Assembly: GCA_964584665.1 (NCBI GenBank)
Contig: CAZPAO010000001.1
Span: forward strand, 62,001 to 126,000
DNA from: DASUBN01 sp964584665
GTDB taxonomy: Bacteria; Pseudomonadota; Gammaproteobacteria; Natronospirales; REEB76
DNA: 64,000 bases
Reading direction: 5' to 3'
The translations under genes and the position numbers were made by a program. Under the pieces are notes generated by a model. It saw only the letters and a program-made list of their open reading frames with translations, was not told the DNA's origin and ran no database searches. Positions 16,958 to 25,437 of this stretch are shown here, in pieces (positions within the stretch are counted from its first letter, which is position 1; the number at the start of each line of letters is the position of its first letter).

Positions 16958-17083
16958 ATGTCGACGGATCGCGCGCCAGGGCCGAAGGATTTGCGCCTCG
17001 AGGTGCCCAGTGAACGTCGCAAGAAAGACAGTGTCATGGGATGAATGGATGATCCTCGGAGCGGGGATCGAAGGGGCGAAGCC

Positions 17084-17656
17084 ATGGCGTCATATTCCGC
17101 CAGCGATCGGTTAGGCGACAGCGCTCTGACGGCGGATGAAAGTCCCCGCATCATGGCCCCCCAGTGGCACGTGCTCTGGACCAAGAGCAACTGCGAGCAG
17201 GCGGTCTACCAGCAGCTGGCCGCGACCGGCTTCCAGGTGCTCCTGCCAACCGTGGACCGCTGGTCCCGGCGCAAGCATGCCCGGTGCCTATACCGCGCGC
17301 CGCTGTTCCCCGGCTACCTCTTCGTCCGTCACGCAATAGACAAGACCAGCTACATAGAGATCTGCAAGGCCCGCGGGCTGGTGCGGATCCTGGGCGAACG
17401 CTGGGACAAGCTCGCCACCGTGCCGGACAGCGAGATAGAAGCCATCCACAAAGTCAACGAATCGGACATGCCACGTATGCCACATCCCTACCTGCGCATC
17501 GGCCAGACCGTGCGCATCATCAGCGGCCCCCTCGTGAACGTGCAAGGTGTGTACGTGCGGGAGGAATCCAAGAGTGGGCTCCTCGTGCTATCCATCGAGA
17601 TGCTGCGCCGCAGCCTTGCGGTAGAAGTGGATTGCACCCTGGTGGCGCCCGCATGA
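17084..17656 (+). CDS. NusG-like transcription antitermination factor (RfaH/UpxY type)
   Basis: 190 aa from the ATG at 17084, chosen because AAGGGG lies eight bases upstream; in-frame starts at 17045 and 17153 are also possible. The NGN domain is clear: WHVLWTKSNCEQAVYQQL, GFQVLLPTVDRWSRR and RAPLFPGYLFVRH. A KOW-like C-terminal domain follows (IGQTVRIISGPLVNVQGVYV). Specialised NusG paralogues load on RNA polymerase at one long operon and let it read through. Its place as first gene of a ~38-kb train fits that role. The next gene starts in its stop codon (ATGA). Confidence 0.85.
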   Translation: MASYSASDRLGDSALTADESPRIMAPQWHVLWTKSNCEQAVYQQLAATGFQVLLPTVDRWSRRKHARCLYRAPLFPGYLFVRHAIDKTSYIEICKARGLVRILGERWDKLATVPDSEIEAIHKVNESDMPRMPHPYLRIGQTVRIISGPLVNVQGVYVREESKSGLLVLSIEMLRRSLAVEVDCTLVAPA

Positions 17657-18924
17657 AGCGCGTGTCCTCCATCTGGCACATGGCCCGGCTTCCGGTCTTC
17701 TGGCTGCTGGTCTGCGCCGCCGGCTTGCCGGTCAAATCCATGGCCGACACCACCGGCTACGTCTCGCCCTCCGTGGCGGTGGGCGTGGTCTATGACGACA
17801 ACATCTTCAACCAGCCGGCTGACCGCGAGTCCGACACCATCCTCCGGGTGAGCCCCGCCCTGGAAGCTGGTTTCGAGTCCGAGTCCCTGACCCTCGATGG
17901 TTTCTACACCTTCGATGCTGAGCGTTACCGCAAGCATCCCGGCCTCAACAGCAACACCGTGCGACGCGATGCCGCCCTGGACCTCGGCTGGCGCGCGACG
18001 TCGCGGCTGAACTTCGGCCTCGACGGTGATTACACCAGCACCGAGACCCCGTCGCAGATATCGCCCCTGACGAGCCTGGGCCTGGGTCGCGCCCACGCCA
18101 CTGCTTATACGGTGAACCCATCCCTGAATTACGCCTTCGATGAAACCGACATGGGTCGGGCGGGTTACAGCCATACCGCCGAGACCGTGGCCCAGGGACC
18201 GGATACCAGCGTCGACACCGCCAACTTCGGCTGGGACCACACGGTCGATCCGCGCAACATCCTGGACTTCGATCTCAGCGGCAGCCGCTACCATTTCAGT
18301 ACTTTCGCCGATTCCGTCAGTTCGGAAGTCTTCACGGTCGGCTGGACCCACGCGCTCACGCCTCGCACGACCCTGATCCTGGCAGCCGGTCCGCGCGATA
18401 CCGCCGGCAACGTGGACGCGGAGGTCTCCGGCGGCGTGCATCACGTGATGGATTCCGGCACCTTCGCCTTCGATTTCCTGCGCAGCCAGACCCTGGTGGT
18501 GGGGCAGGTGGGGGTCGTGGAGACCCGCAGCGTGAACTTCAGTTACGACGAAGGCATCGGCCAGGATCTGGAGATCCAGATAGCGCCTTCTTATGCCCAG
18601 GACTCGGTGCAAGGCAGCCGCGCCGACATCTATCGTTTCAACTTCAGCACCAGCTACCGCTTGGGCCGCATCACCTCCCTGGTCGGGTCGTACCAATACA
18701 GCCTGCAACGCGGCCTGCTCGGCGGCGACCAGAACCTGGAAGTGCGCGACAACATCCTCTATATCGGCCTGGTGTTCTCCGCGCCGATGCCCCAGGGCAG
18801 CGCCTTCGACCAGCGGCGCCGCACACCTTTCGAGACACTCTGGCCGGCCCCCCGCCAGACCCAGGTATTGCCTCCTTCATCCGATCTGCCTCCCACGCCC
18901 ACCGGCGAAACCCCCACACCCTAA
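17653..18924 (+). CDS. outer membrane beta-barrel protein of the EPS system
   Basis: 423 aa. Signal peptide to about residue 31, then alternating amphipathic strands throughout and a terminal aromatic strand (ILYIGLVFSA), followed by a Pro-rich tail. The opening VSPSVAVGVVYDDNIFNQP resembles outer-membrane proteins seen beside exosortase-A-type EPS genes (TIGR03016-like). Probable role: polymer export or surface anchoring at the outer membrane. It is translationally coupled to the NusG-like gene (ATGA overlap); the Wza-like gene follows after 13 nt. Confidence 0.75.
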   Translation: MKRVSSIWHMARLPVFWLLVCAAGLPVKSMADTTGYVSPSVAVGVVYDDNIFNQPADRESDTILRVSPALEAGFESESLTLDGFYTFDAERYRKHPGLNSNTVRRDAALDLGWRATSRLNFGLDGDYTSTETPSQISPLTSLGLGRAHATAYTVNPSLNYAFDETDMGRAGYSHTAETVAQGPDTSVDTANFGWDHTVDPRNILDFDLSGSRYHFSTFADSVSSEVFTVGWTHALTPRTTLILAAGPRDTAGNVDAEVSGGVHHVMDSGTFAFDFLRSQTLVVGQVGVVETRSVNFSYDEGIGQDLEIQIAPSYAQDSVQGSRADIYRFNFSTSYRLGRITSLVGSYQYSLQRGLLGGDQNLEVRDNILYIGLVFSAPMPQGSAFDQRRRTPFETLWPAPRQTQVLPPSSDLPPTPTGETPTP

Positions 18925-18937
18925 GAAGGGCACGCAC

Positions 18938-19522
18938 ATGAGATTCCGCACGCTCCTAATGATGGCGGCAGCCTTGCTGCTTGCTGCCTGCTCCGATACC
19001 CCCGCCGTCAACGACGGCCCCTGCCGCGGCGATGGCTGCCAGGTGCAGAAGTTCGCCATCGGCCCCGGCGATGTCCTGCACATCTCGGTCTGGAAGGACC
19101 AGAGCCTCGACCGCGTCGTCACCGTTCGCCCGGACGGGATGATCTCCTTCCCGCTGGTGAACGAGGTGCAGGCCAGCGGCCAGACCGCACTGCAGCTGCA
19201 GAAGAGCATCGCCGACAAACTCAAGCAGTACATGTCGGACCCGGAGGTCTCGGTGACCGTGCAGGAAGTGCACAGCTTCGCCGTCTCCGTGCTGGGCCAG
19301 GTGAAGACACCCGGGCGCTATGAGCTGAAGAGCCAGGCCACGGTGCTGGACGTGCTGGCGCAAGCCGGAGGCCTCACGGAGTTCGCCTCACCCTCGCACA
19401 TCGTGATCCTCAGGGACGAGGACGGCGTGAAGAAGCACATCACTTTCGACTACGACGATGCCGTCGGCGGCAAGTCGCAGGTCTTCTACGTCCATCCGGG
19501 CGACATCATCAGCGTGCCCTGA
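18938..19522 (+). CDS. polysaccharide export lipoprotein (Wza-like, short form)
   Basis: 194 aa. Lipobox LLAAC at residues 14-18 implies an outer membrane lipoprotein. Poly_export domain at ~35-110 (IGPGDVLHISVWKDQSL, VRPDGMISFPLVNEVQASG) and one SLBB domain at ~115-190 (VLGQVKTPGRYELKSQATVLDVLAQAGG). E. coli Wza is about twice as long with a further transmembrane helix ring; this short type is typical of EPS loci with a separate outer-membrane barrel. It starts 13 nt after the barrel gene. Confidence 0.9.
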   Translation: MRFRTLLMMAAALLLAACSDTPAVNDGPCRGDGCQVQKFAIGPGDVLHISVWKDQSLDRVVTVRPDGMISFPLVNEVQASGQTALQLQKSIADKLKQYMSDPEVSVTVQEVHSFAVSVLGQVKTPGRYELKSQATVLDVLAQAGGLTEFASPSHIVILRDEDGVKKHITFDYDDAVGGKSQVFYVHPGDIISVP

Positions 19523-19532
19523 AGGGCGGAGC

Positions 19533-21041
19533 ATGAGCATGCAACAGGCACAGACGCAACAGGTCGACTCCATCTTCGCCACGGCCCAGCGGCTCTGGAA
19601 GCGCAGGCGCTGGCTGGCGATAGGGGTGTTCGCCATCTCCTTCGCCGCCGCGGCGAGCTTCGTGTTCGCCTTGCCGGACATCTATAGCTCCAGCGCCACG
19701 GTGTTGATCAACAACACCGTCGTCACGGCCTCCGATACGGGTCCGGCCCAGAACGGCGCTTCCGACAGCCGCCTCGACGCCGTGAGTGAAGAGGTGCTGA
19801 GCCGCAACCGCCTGCTGGACATGATCACCCGTTTCGACCTCTACCCGAACCTGCGCCAACATACTTCCACGGATTCCCTGCTCGCGCGCATGCGCCAGGA
19901 CATCCGCGTCGAACGCAAGGCAGGTCAGCAGCAGTGGGGGCAGGACCCGACCTTCGCCTTCACCCTGAGCTACCAGGGGTGGGACCCACAGACTGTCGCG
20001 AAGGTGACCAACGCGCTCGCAACATCCTATGTTGATGCCAACAACAAGATGCGGGCCCAGCAGGCCACTGCGACGTTGAACTCGCTGCAGACACAGATGG
20101 CGGACGTGAAGAAGAAGCTGGACGCCCAGGAAGCCAAGATCAATGCCTTCCGCACCAGCCATGTCGGCGACCTGCCCGAGCAGCAGATGGCTAACCTAGC
20201 CATGCTGCAGCAGCTGAGCGGACAGTTGCATGAGAACAACGAAGCCCTGGGCCAGGCGTTGCAACGCCGCGATCAGCCGACCGGAGGCAAGCCTGACACC
20301 GATACCACTGCCGCTGACCTGCCGCAGCTGGAACAGGAACTGGTCGCCCTGCGCACCCGCTATACCGACGCCTACCCGGATGTGGTGCAGCTCAAGAGCC
20401 AGATCGCGGCCCTCAAGCGCCAGCAGGCAGACCAGGCCGCCCAGGCGGCGAAGACCGTGGCTCCGTCCGATGCCGACGGCACCATCTATTCGTATCGCCA
20501 GGAAGAATCACGTCTTAGGGCGCAGATGGCCCAATACCAGGAACGGGTCGAGAACATGCCGGTCCGTTCACAGCAGCTGCAGTCCCTGATGCAGGGCTAC
20601 GGCGAGACGCAGGATGTGTATTCCTCGCTGCTGAAGCGCTATGAAGAGGCGCCGCTGCCCGGTGCCGTATCCGGCCAGTACCGGGTGCTGGAACCCGCGG
20701 TCCCGCCGGCGGACGCCTCGGGTCCGGGCCGGATGAAATTGCTCTTGATGAGCCTCGTGCTCTGCCTCGGTCTCGCCGGTGTGGTGGTGTTCGCTCTGGA
20801 ACAGCTCGACCCCTCGTTCCACAGCGTTGACGAGCTGCGCGCCTTCACCCGCGTGCCGGTGCTGGCGAGCATCCCCATGATCATCACGCCCACCGACGTC
20901 TGGCACAGCCGCCTGCGTTTCGGTGCTGCAGTAGTGTCGGCGATCGTGGTGGTGCTGGTACTTGCGCAGGTTTCGTCGTTCCTGGGCCATGGCAACCAGG
21001 ATCTGGTGTGGATGCTGTCGCGGCACGGTACGCCGTCGTGA
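19533..21041 (+). CDS. polysaccharide co-polymerase, Wzz/Wzc N-terminal type (chain length determinant)
   Basis: 502 aa from MSMQQAQTQQ. First membrane helix at ~29-50, a long periplasmic coiled-coil region (~150-330) and a second hydrophobic segment at ~405-425 preceded by a Pro-rich motif, plus a third near 455-475. It controls chain length and recruits the kinase. No Walker motifs are present: the kinase is a separate gene just downstream, so the Wzc is split as in Gram-positive CpsC/CpsD and many EPS loci. It resembles the chain-length protein family of exosortase-A EPS clusters. Confidence 0.85.
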   Translation: MSMQQAQTQQVDSIFATAQRLWKRRRWLAIGVFAISFAAAASFVFALPDIYSSSATVLINNTVVTASDTGPAQNGASDSRLDAVSEEVLSRNRLLDMITRFDLYPNLRQHTSTDSLLARMRQDIRVERKAGQQQWGQDPTFAFTLSYQGWDPQTVAKVTNALATSYVDANNKMRAQQATATLNSLQTQMADVKKKLDAQEAKINAFRTSHVGDLPEQQMANLAMLQQLSGQLHENNEALGQALQRRDQPTGGKPDTDTTAADLPQLEQELVALRTRYTDAYPDVVQLKSQIAALKRQQADQAAQAAKTVAPSDADGTIYSYRQEESRLRAQMAQYQERVENMPVRSQQLQSLMQGYGETQDVYSSLLKRYEEAPLPGAVSGQYRVLEPAVPPADASGPGRMKLLLMSLVLCLGLAGVVVFALEQLDPSFHSVDELRAFTRVPVLASIPMIITPTDVWHSRLRFGAAVVSAIVVVLVLAQVSSFLGHGNQDLVWMLSRHGTPS

Positions 21042-21070
21042 CCGGCCATATGAAGAATGGAGGAGACAAG

Positions 21071-21925
21071 ATGGCTCTCAGCAATGAACCTACCGTGAAG
21101 ATCACCCGCGGCGCGCCGCCGACCTTGCGCGCCGAGCCGCGTGAACGCCGCAAGCTGCAGGAGATCAACTCCCGCCAGGTGGACAAGCACCTGGTGAGCC
21201 TCACCGAACCGGATTCGTTCGAGGCAGAGCAATACCGCAAGCTGCGTTACATCCTCGAGGAGAAGCGCAAGCCCGGCAAGAACACCGTCATCGGCATCTG
21301 CAGTCCGGCGGCCGGCGACGGCAAGTCGCTCACGGCCGTGAACCTGGCCGCAGCCCTGGCCCAGGCGCGTGATTCCAAGGTGCTGCTCATGGACGTGGAC
21401 CTGCGCCGTGATTCCGCCAGCCTCAAGGAGCACCTGAACCTCGGCAACCCCGGCGGCATCGGCCTGACCGACGCCATCCAGGACCCGACGCTGTCCCTGC
21501 AGGACATCACCCGCCCCTTGAGTGGCTCGAACCTTTCGATCGTACTGACCGGCAGCCGCACAGCGGCGCCCTACGAGTTGCTGAGTTCGCCGCGCTTCGA
21601 GGCGCTCATCAGCGAGGCTGCCAAGCAGTATTCCTACGTGGTGCTGGATGCGCCGCCGGTGGTGCCGGTGTCGGATTGTCGCGTGATATCCCGCTTCGTG
21701 GACTCCTTCCTCATGGTGGTGTCCGCCCATCGCACGCCGCGCCCGATGCTGGAGGAGGCCCTCGACCTCGTCGGCCCGGACAAGCTGATGGGACTCATCT
21801 ACAACCGCGGGGAACTGATGCCGCGCAGCTATTATGGCTACTATCGCTACGGCAAGCCGATGTCCGAGCAGATCAAGCGGCGCGAGCCGCGCGTGCAGGT
21901 GCAGGGCGTCCCGAGCGATGGCTGA
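21071..21925 (+). CDS. tyrosine-protein kinase (BY-kinase, CpsD/CapB-like)
   Basis: 284 aa cytosolic P-loop kinase. Walker A SPAAGDGKSLTAVNLA, Walker A' VLLMDVDLRRD and Walker B VVLDAPPVVPVSD are all present. A tyrosine-rich segment (SYYGYYRYGKP) near residues 255-265 is the likely autophosphorylation cluster. It should cycle phosphorylation with the upstream co-polymerase to drive chain synthesis. GGAGG lies upstream of the ATG at 21071; the stop overlaps the sugar transferase start by 8 nt. Confidence 0.9.
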   Translation: MALSNEPTVKITRGAPPTLRAEPRERRKLQEINSRQVDKHLVSLTEPDSFEAEQYRKLRYILEEKRKPGKNTVIGICSPAAGDGKSLTAVNLAAALAQARDSKVLLMDVDLRRDSASLKEHLNLGNPGGIGLTDAIQDPTLSLQDITRPLSGSNLSIVLTGSRTAAPYELLSSPRFEALISEAAKQYSYVVLDAPPVVPVSDCRVISRFVDSFLMVVSAHRTPRPMLEEALDLVGPDKLMGLIYNRGELMPRSYYGYYRYGKPMSEQIKRREPRVQVQGVPSDG

Positions 21926-23078
21926 TTCGGTCGTCATCCTCGGCACCAGTCCGCTCGCCGTGAGGATCGCGGCGGAGATCCACGGCCGCGCGGGTCGCGA
22001 GACCCTGTCGGGCGTGATCAGCGAGGTGCCTGGGGTGCGGCCTGAGTTCGAATGCCAGCATCTGGGTTCGTTGCCAGACCTGCAGCGGATACTCGCTGGC
22101 CTGCGCCCGGACCGGGTAATCGTCGCCATGGAGGAGCAGTACGGCCAGTTGAGCGCGGACCTGCTGGTGGAGATCCAGGCGGGCCGCAACCTGACCGTCG
22201 AGACCGGCATGGATGCCTATGAGCGGCTCACCGGCAAGCTCGCCATCGAGTCGCTCACCGCGAAGACCGTGCTTTTCTCCAGCGGCTTCCGCCCCTCGCG
22301 TCCGGCGCTCTTGTTCGCGAGGGCTTATAGCCTCATCGCCGGCGCCGTCGGGTCCGTGCTGTTCCTCCCGTTCATGGCATTGGTGGCGCTGGCCATCCGT
22401 CTCGAGTCCGATGGTCCCGTCCTGTTCGTGCAGGAGCGGGTGGGTCTGGGCGGCAAGCGTTTCAAACTCCTCAAGTTCCGCAGCATGCGTGCCGCCGATG
22501 GCAGGCACAGCGAATGGGCGGGGGACAATGAGCAGCGCATAACCCGCGTCGGGCGCGTGCTGCGCAAATTCCGGCTCGATGAGTTGCCCCAGTTCATCAA
22601 CGTCCTTCGTGGCGACATGAACCTGGTGGGGCCGCGCCCGCACCCGGACAGCAACCGCCGCCTTTTCATCCTGGTCTCGCGCAATACGCCCGAATGCGGG
22701 GAGCAGATACCGTATTACTCGCTGCGTTCATCGATACGTCCCGGGATCACCGGCTGGGCCCAGGTCCGTTACAAGTATGCCAATGGCCTGGATGAGGAGA
22801 TCGAGAAGCTGCGCTATGACCTGTACTACATCAAGCATCACTCGGCCTGGCTGGACCTGCGCATCCTGTTCGAGACCGTGAAGGTGGTGCTCATGGGCCA
22901 CCGCAAGGTCGAGCCCGAAGCTCCGCGCATGCCGGCCCTCGAGGACTTCGAACCGATCGACTCCGAAGCCAGCCAGCCGCTGCTGCCAGGACTGGCCCGT
23001 GCGTTGCAATCCCGCGATTACGGGCGCCGGCCGCCGCGTCACCAGCTCGGCCCGGACCGCCTCGGTGGCGCACCGTGA
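21918..23078 (+). CDS. undecaprenyl-phosphate sugar-1-phosphate transferase (priming enzyme)
   Basis: 386 aa. The C-terminal catalytic domain is complete: RVGLGGKRFKLLKFRSMR, KFRLDELPQFINVLRGDMNLVGPRP split around residues 215-245, and SSIRPGITGWAQV. It transfers a sugar-1-phosphate to the lipid carrier to start each repeat unit. The N-terminal part is a soluble Rossmann-like region (VVILGTSPLAVRIAAEIHG) with only one clear membrane helix (~135-160), so the four-helix N-terminal bundle of WbaP-type enzymes is absent. It resembles EpsB-type transferases of exosortase-associated clusters. Confidence 0.9.
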   Translation: MADSVVILGTSPLAVRIAAEIHGRAGRETLSGVISEVPGVRPEFECQHLGSLPDLQRILAGLRPDRVIVAMEEQYGQLSADLLVEIQAGRNLTVETGMDAYERLTGKLAIESLTAKTVLFSSGFRPSRPALLFARAYSLIAGAVGSVLFLPFMALVALAIRLESDGPVLFVQERVGLGGKRFKLLKFRSMRAADGRHSEWAGDNEQRITRVGRVLRKFRLDELPQFINVLRGDMNLVGPRPHPDSNRRLFILVSRNTPECGEQIPYYSLRSSIRPGITGWAQVRYKYANGLDEEIEKLRYDLYYIKHHSAWLDLRILFETVKVVLMGHRKVEPEAPRMPALEDFEPIDSEASQPLLPGLARALQSRDYGRRPPRHQLGPDRLGGAP

Positions 23079-24127
23079 TCCTGGAATCCACCCCGGACTA
23101 CGCCCTGGGTTCACGTCTCGGTGAGGCGGAATTCCTGGACGCCCGCACCACGCCTCTGCGCATCACGGCCCTGGGCGGCGGCACCGGCCTCGCCGCAGTG
23201 CTGCAAGGTCTGCGGATGGAGCACTTCCCCCACGGGATGCGCGATGAGTACGACCATGAGCGCCTCACTGCCATCGTCACGGTGGCGGATGACGGCGGCA
23301 GCTCCGGCGCACTACGCCGCGGCTACAACATCCTGGCCCCGGGCGACATCCGCAACTGCCTGCTGGCCTTGTCGGACGCGGACCCGACGTTGCAGGAGCT
23401 GTTCAACTTCCGTTTCGACGGCGCCCTGGACGGCCACAGCCTCGGCAACCTGATGCTGACGGCGTTGGCGCTGATGGAGAAGGATTTCGGCAGGGCGGTG
23501 GAGCGGGCCGGCAAGCTCCTGGAGATCCGCGGCCGGGTCCTCCCGGCGACCCTGGATGACGTGGAGCTATTGGCGGAGTTCGCCGACGGCAGCTGCAGCA
23601 TCGGCGAGTCCTGCATCACCGCCGCTGGTCGGCGCATCCAGCGGGTCTCGCTGGTGCCGCGCCTGATCCGTGCCTTGCCCCAGGCCCTGAACGCCATCGC
23701 GGGTTCGCACCTCGTGGTGTTAGGCCCCGGCAGCCTTTATACCAGCCTCATCCCCGTGCTGCTGGTGCGCGGCATCGTCGAGGCCATCGCGAACTCCGGC
23801 GCGAAGGTGGTGGTGGTGATGAACCTCATGACCGAACCGGGCGAGACCGACGGCTATTCCGCCGCCGACGTCGTCAACGCCTTGCGCGACCATGCGCCCG
23901 AACTTCCCATACACGGCGTGCTGTTCAACAGCACTCGCCCTTCGGCAGAGCATCTCAGGCGGTATGCCGCCTCCGGCTCTGAACCGATAGTCGTCGATCC
24001 TGTTTTCATAAAGGCCCTGGGCTGCCGCGCACTCAAGTGCGATCTGCTCGGCGATGGGCCGAAAGTCCGCCATGAGCCGCGCAAGCTGGCCAAGGCTCTC
24101 CTGAACCTGGCTCTAGAGGAAAAGTAA
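23075..24127 (+). CDS. YvcK-family (gluconeogenesis factor/CofD-like) protein
   Basis: 350 aa from a GTG start overlapping the previous stop. Nucleotide-sugar binding signature TALGGGTGLAAVLQGLR near residue 30, VTVADDGGSSGALRR at ~67 and LGPGSLYTSLIPVLLV at ~215 are diagnostic of the YvcK/CofD fold. YvcK proteins bind UDP-sugars such as UDP-GlcNAc and affect cell wall precursor flow and morphology. This copy lies inside the EPS train, overlapping its neighbours by 4 and 1 nt, so a role in sensing or managing UDP-sugar supply is inferred. Confidence 0.85.
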   Translation: MILESTPDYALGSRLGEAEFLDARTTPLRITALGGGTGLAAVLQGLRMEHFPHGMRDEYDHERLTAIVTVADDGGSSGALRRGYNILAPGDIRNCLLALSDADPTLQELFNFRFDGALDGHSLGNLMLTALALMEKDFGRAVERAGKLLEIRGRVLPATLDDVELLAEFADGSCSIGESCITAAGRRIQRVSLVPRLIRALPQALNAIAGSHLVVLGPGSLYTSLIPVLLVRGIVEAIANSGAKVVVVMNLMTEPGETDGYSAADVVNALRDHAPELPIHGVLFNSTRPSAEHLRRYAASGSEPIVVDPVFIKALGCRALKCDLLGDGPKVRHEPRKLAKALLNLALEEK

Positions 24128-25437
24128 TGAACGCCAAAGTTTTGAGTGAACGCATCGAGAACCGCGCCGCGCGCATCACCGTCATCGGCCAGGGCTATGT
24201 AGGCCTGCCGCTGGCGATCGCCTTCGCGCACGCCGGTTTCAAGGTGACCGGCCTGGACTCCAGTCTCGAGCGCGTGGAAGCCCTGAACCAGGGCCGCTCA
24301 CCCATCGCCGATGTCCCGCATGCGGAACTGCAGCATCTGCGCGGCACCGGCCACTACACCGCCACCACGGACTACGCGGCGCTCGCTGACACGGACGTGG
24401 CCATCATCTGCGTGCCCACGCCGCTGCGCAAGACCAAGGACCCGGACATCTCCTACGTGATGGCCGCCTCGGAAGAGGTCGCTGAACACCTGCATCCCGG
24501 TCAGCTGGTGGTGCTCGAGTCCACGACCTATCCCGGCACAACCGAGGAGATCCTGCTGCCGCTGTTCTCGGATAAGGGCGGCGAGGCGGGCGTGGACTTC
24601 TTCCTGGCTTTCTCGCCGGAGCGCATCGACCCCAACAACGCCAAGTTCAAGGTGGGCGACATCCCGAAGGTCGTGGGCGGCGTGACCAATGAATGCGCGC
24701 GCCTCGCGGCCCAGGTCTACAAGACCATCGTGCCCAAGGTCATGGAGGTCTCCAGCCCGCGCGTGGCGGAGATGGCCAAGCTCTACGAGAACGTGTTCCG
24801 TAACGTCAACATCGCTCTCGCCAACGAGCTGGCACTCATGTGCCACCGCCTGGGGGTAAACACCCGCGAAGTGATCGACGCGGCAGCCACCAAGCCCTTC
24901 GGCTTCATGCCGTTCCACCCGGGTCCGGGCGTGGGCGGCCACTGCATCGGCATCGATTCCCAGTATCTCGCCTGGAAGATGAAGTTGAACGGCTATGACG
25001 CCCGTTTCATCCACCTGGCCGAGGAGATCAACCAGTCCATGCCCGCGCGCGTGGTGCAGATGCTCTCCGACGCCCTCAATACCCGGCAGCGGTCGCTGAA
25101 GGGAGCCAAGGTGCTGGCCCTCGGCGTCGCCTACAAGTCGAACGTTGACGACATCCGCGAATCTCCCGCCCTCGAGGTGATCCACTTGCTGCAGCAGCGC
25201 GGCGCCCAGGTCACTTATGCCGACCCGCACGTGCCCAAGGTCGCCTTCAACGGCACCCGGCTGGAAGCGGTGCTGCCGGACGACAAGGCGGTGCGCGATT
25301 CGGACTGCGTGCTGATCCTCACGGACCACAGCGGCTTCGACTATAACCACATCACCGATGCCGCCTCGCTGGTGGTGGATACCCGCAACGCCACCTGGGG
25401 GATACTGAATCCCAAGGCCGAAGTGATCCGCCTGTGA
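24127..25437 (+). CDS. UDP-N-acetylglucosamine/UDP-sugar 6-dehydrogenase (WecC/WbpA type)
   Basis: 436 aa. NAD-binding VIGQGYVGLPLAIAFA near residue 20, catalytic-region GVGGHCIGIDSQYLAWK with the active Cys near 276, and SFKP-equivalent GVAYKSNVDDIRESP near 337. Sequence style matches the UDP-HexNAc dehydrogenase branch rather than UDP-glucose dehydrogenase (VPTPLRKTKDPDISYV). Expected product is a UDP-N-acetyl-hexosaminuronate for the polymer. The start overlaps the previous stop by 1 nt (TAATG). Confidence 0.88.
   Translation: MNAKVLSERIENRAARITVIGQGYVGLPLAIAFAHAGFKVTGLDSSLERVEALNQGRSPIADVPHAELQHLRGTGHYTATTDYAALADTDVAIICVPTPLRKTKDPDISYVMAASEEVAEHLHPGQLVVLESTTYPGTTEEILLPLFSDKGGEAGVDFFLAFSPERIDPNNAKFKVGDIPKVVGGVTNECARLAAQVYKTIVPKVMEVSSPRVAEMAKLYENVFRNVNIALANELALMCHRLGVNTREVIDAAATKPFGFMPFHPGPGVGGHCIGIDSQYLAWKMKLNGYDARFIHLAEEINQSMPARVVQMLSDALNTRQRSLKGAKVLALGVAYKSNVDDIRESPALEVIHLLQQRGAQVTYADPHVPKVAFNGTRLEAVLPDDKAVRDSDCVLILTDHSGFDYNHITDAASLVVDTRNATWGILNPKAEVIRL

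Noticed and set aside
16855..17083. An ops element (GGCGGTAGNNTG) for the NusG-like factor
   Set aside because: I looked for the E. coli RfaH loading site in the leader and found no match; the factor probably uses another sequence.
16855..17083. c-di-GMP riboswitch (GEMM) before the EPS train
   Set aside because: No recognisable GEMM-I core was seen; only a 6-bp hairpin and the shared 17-bp motif.
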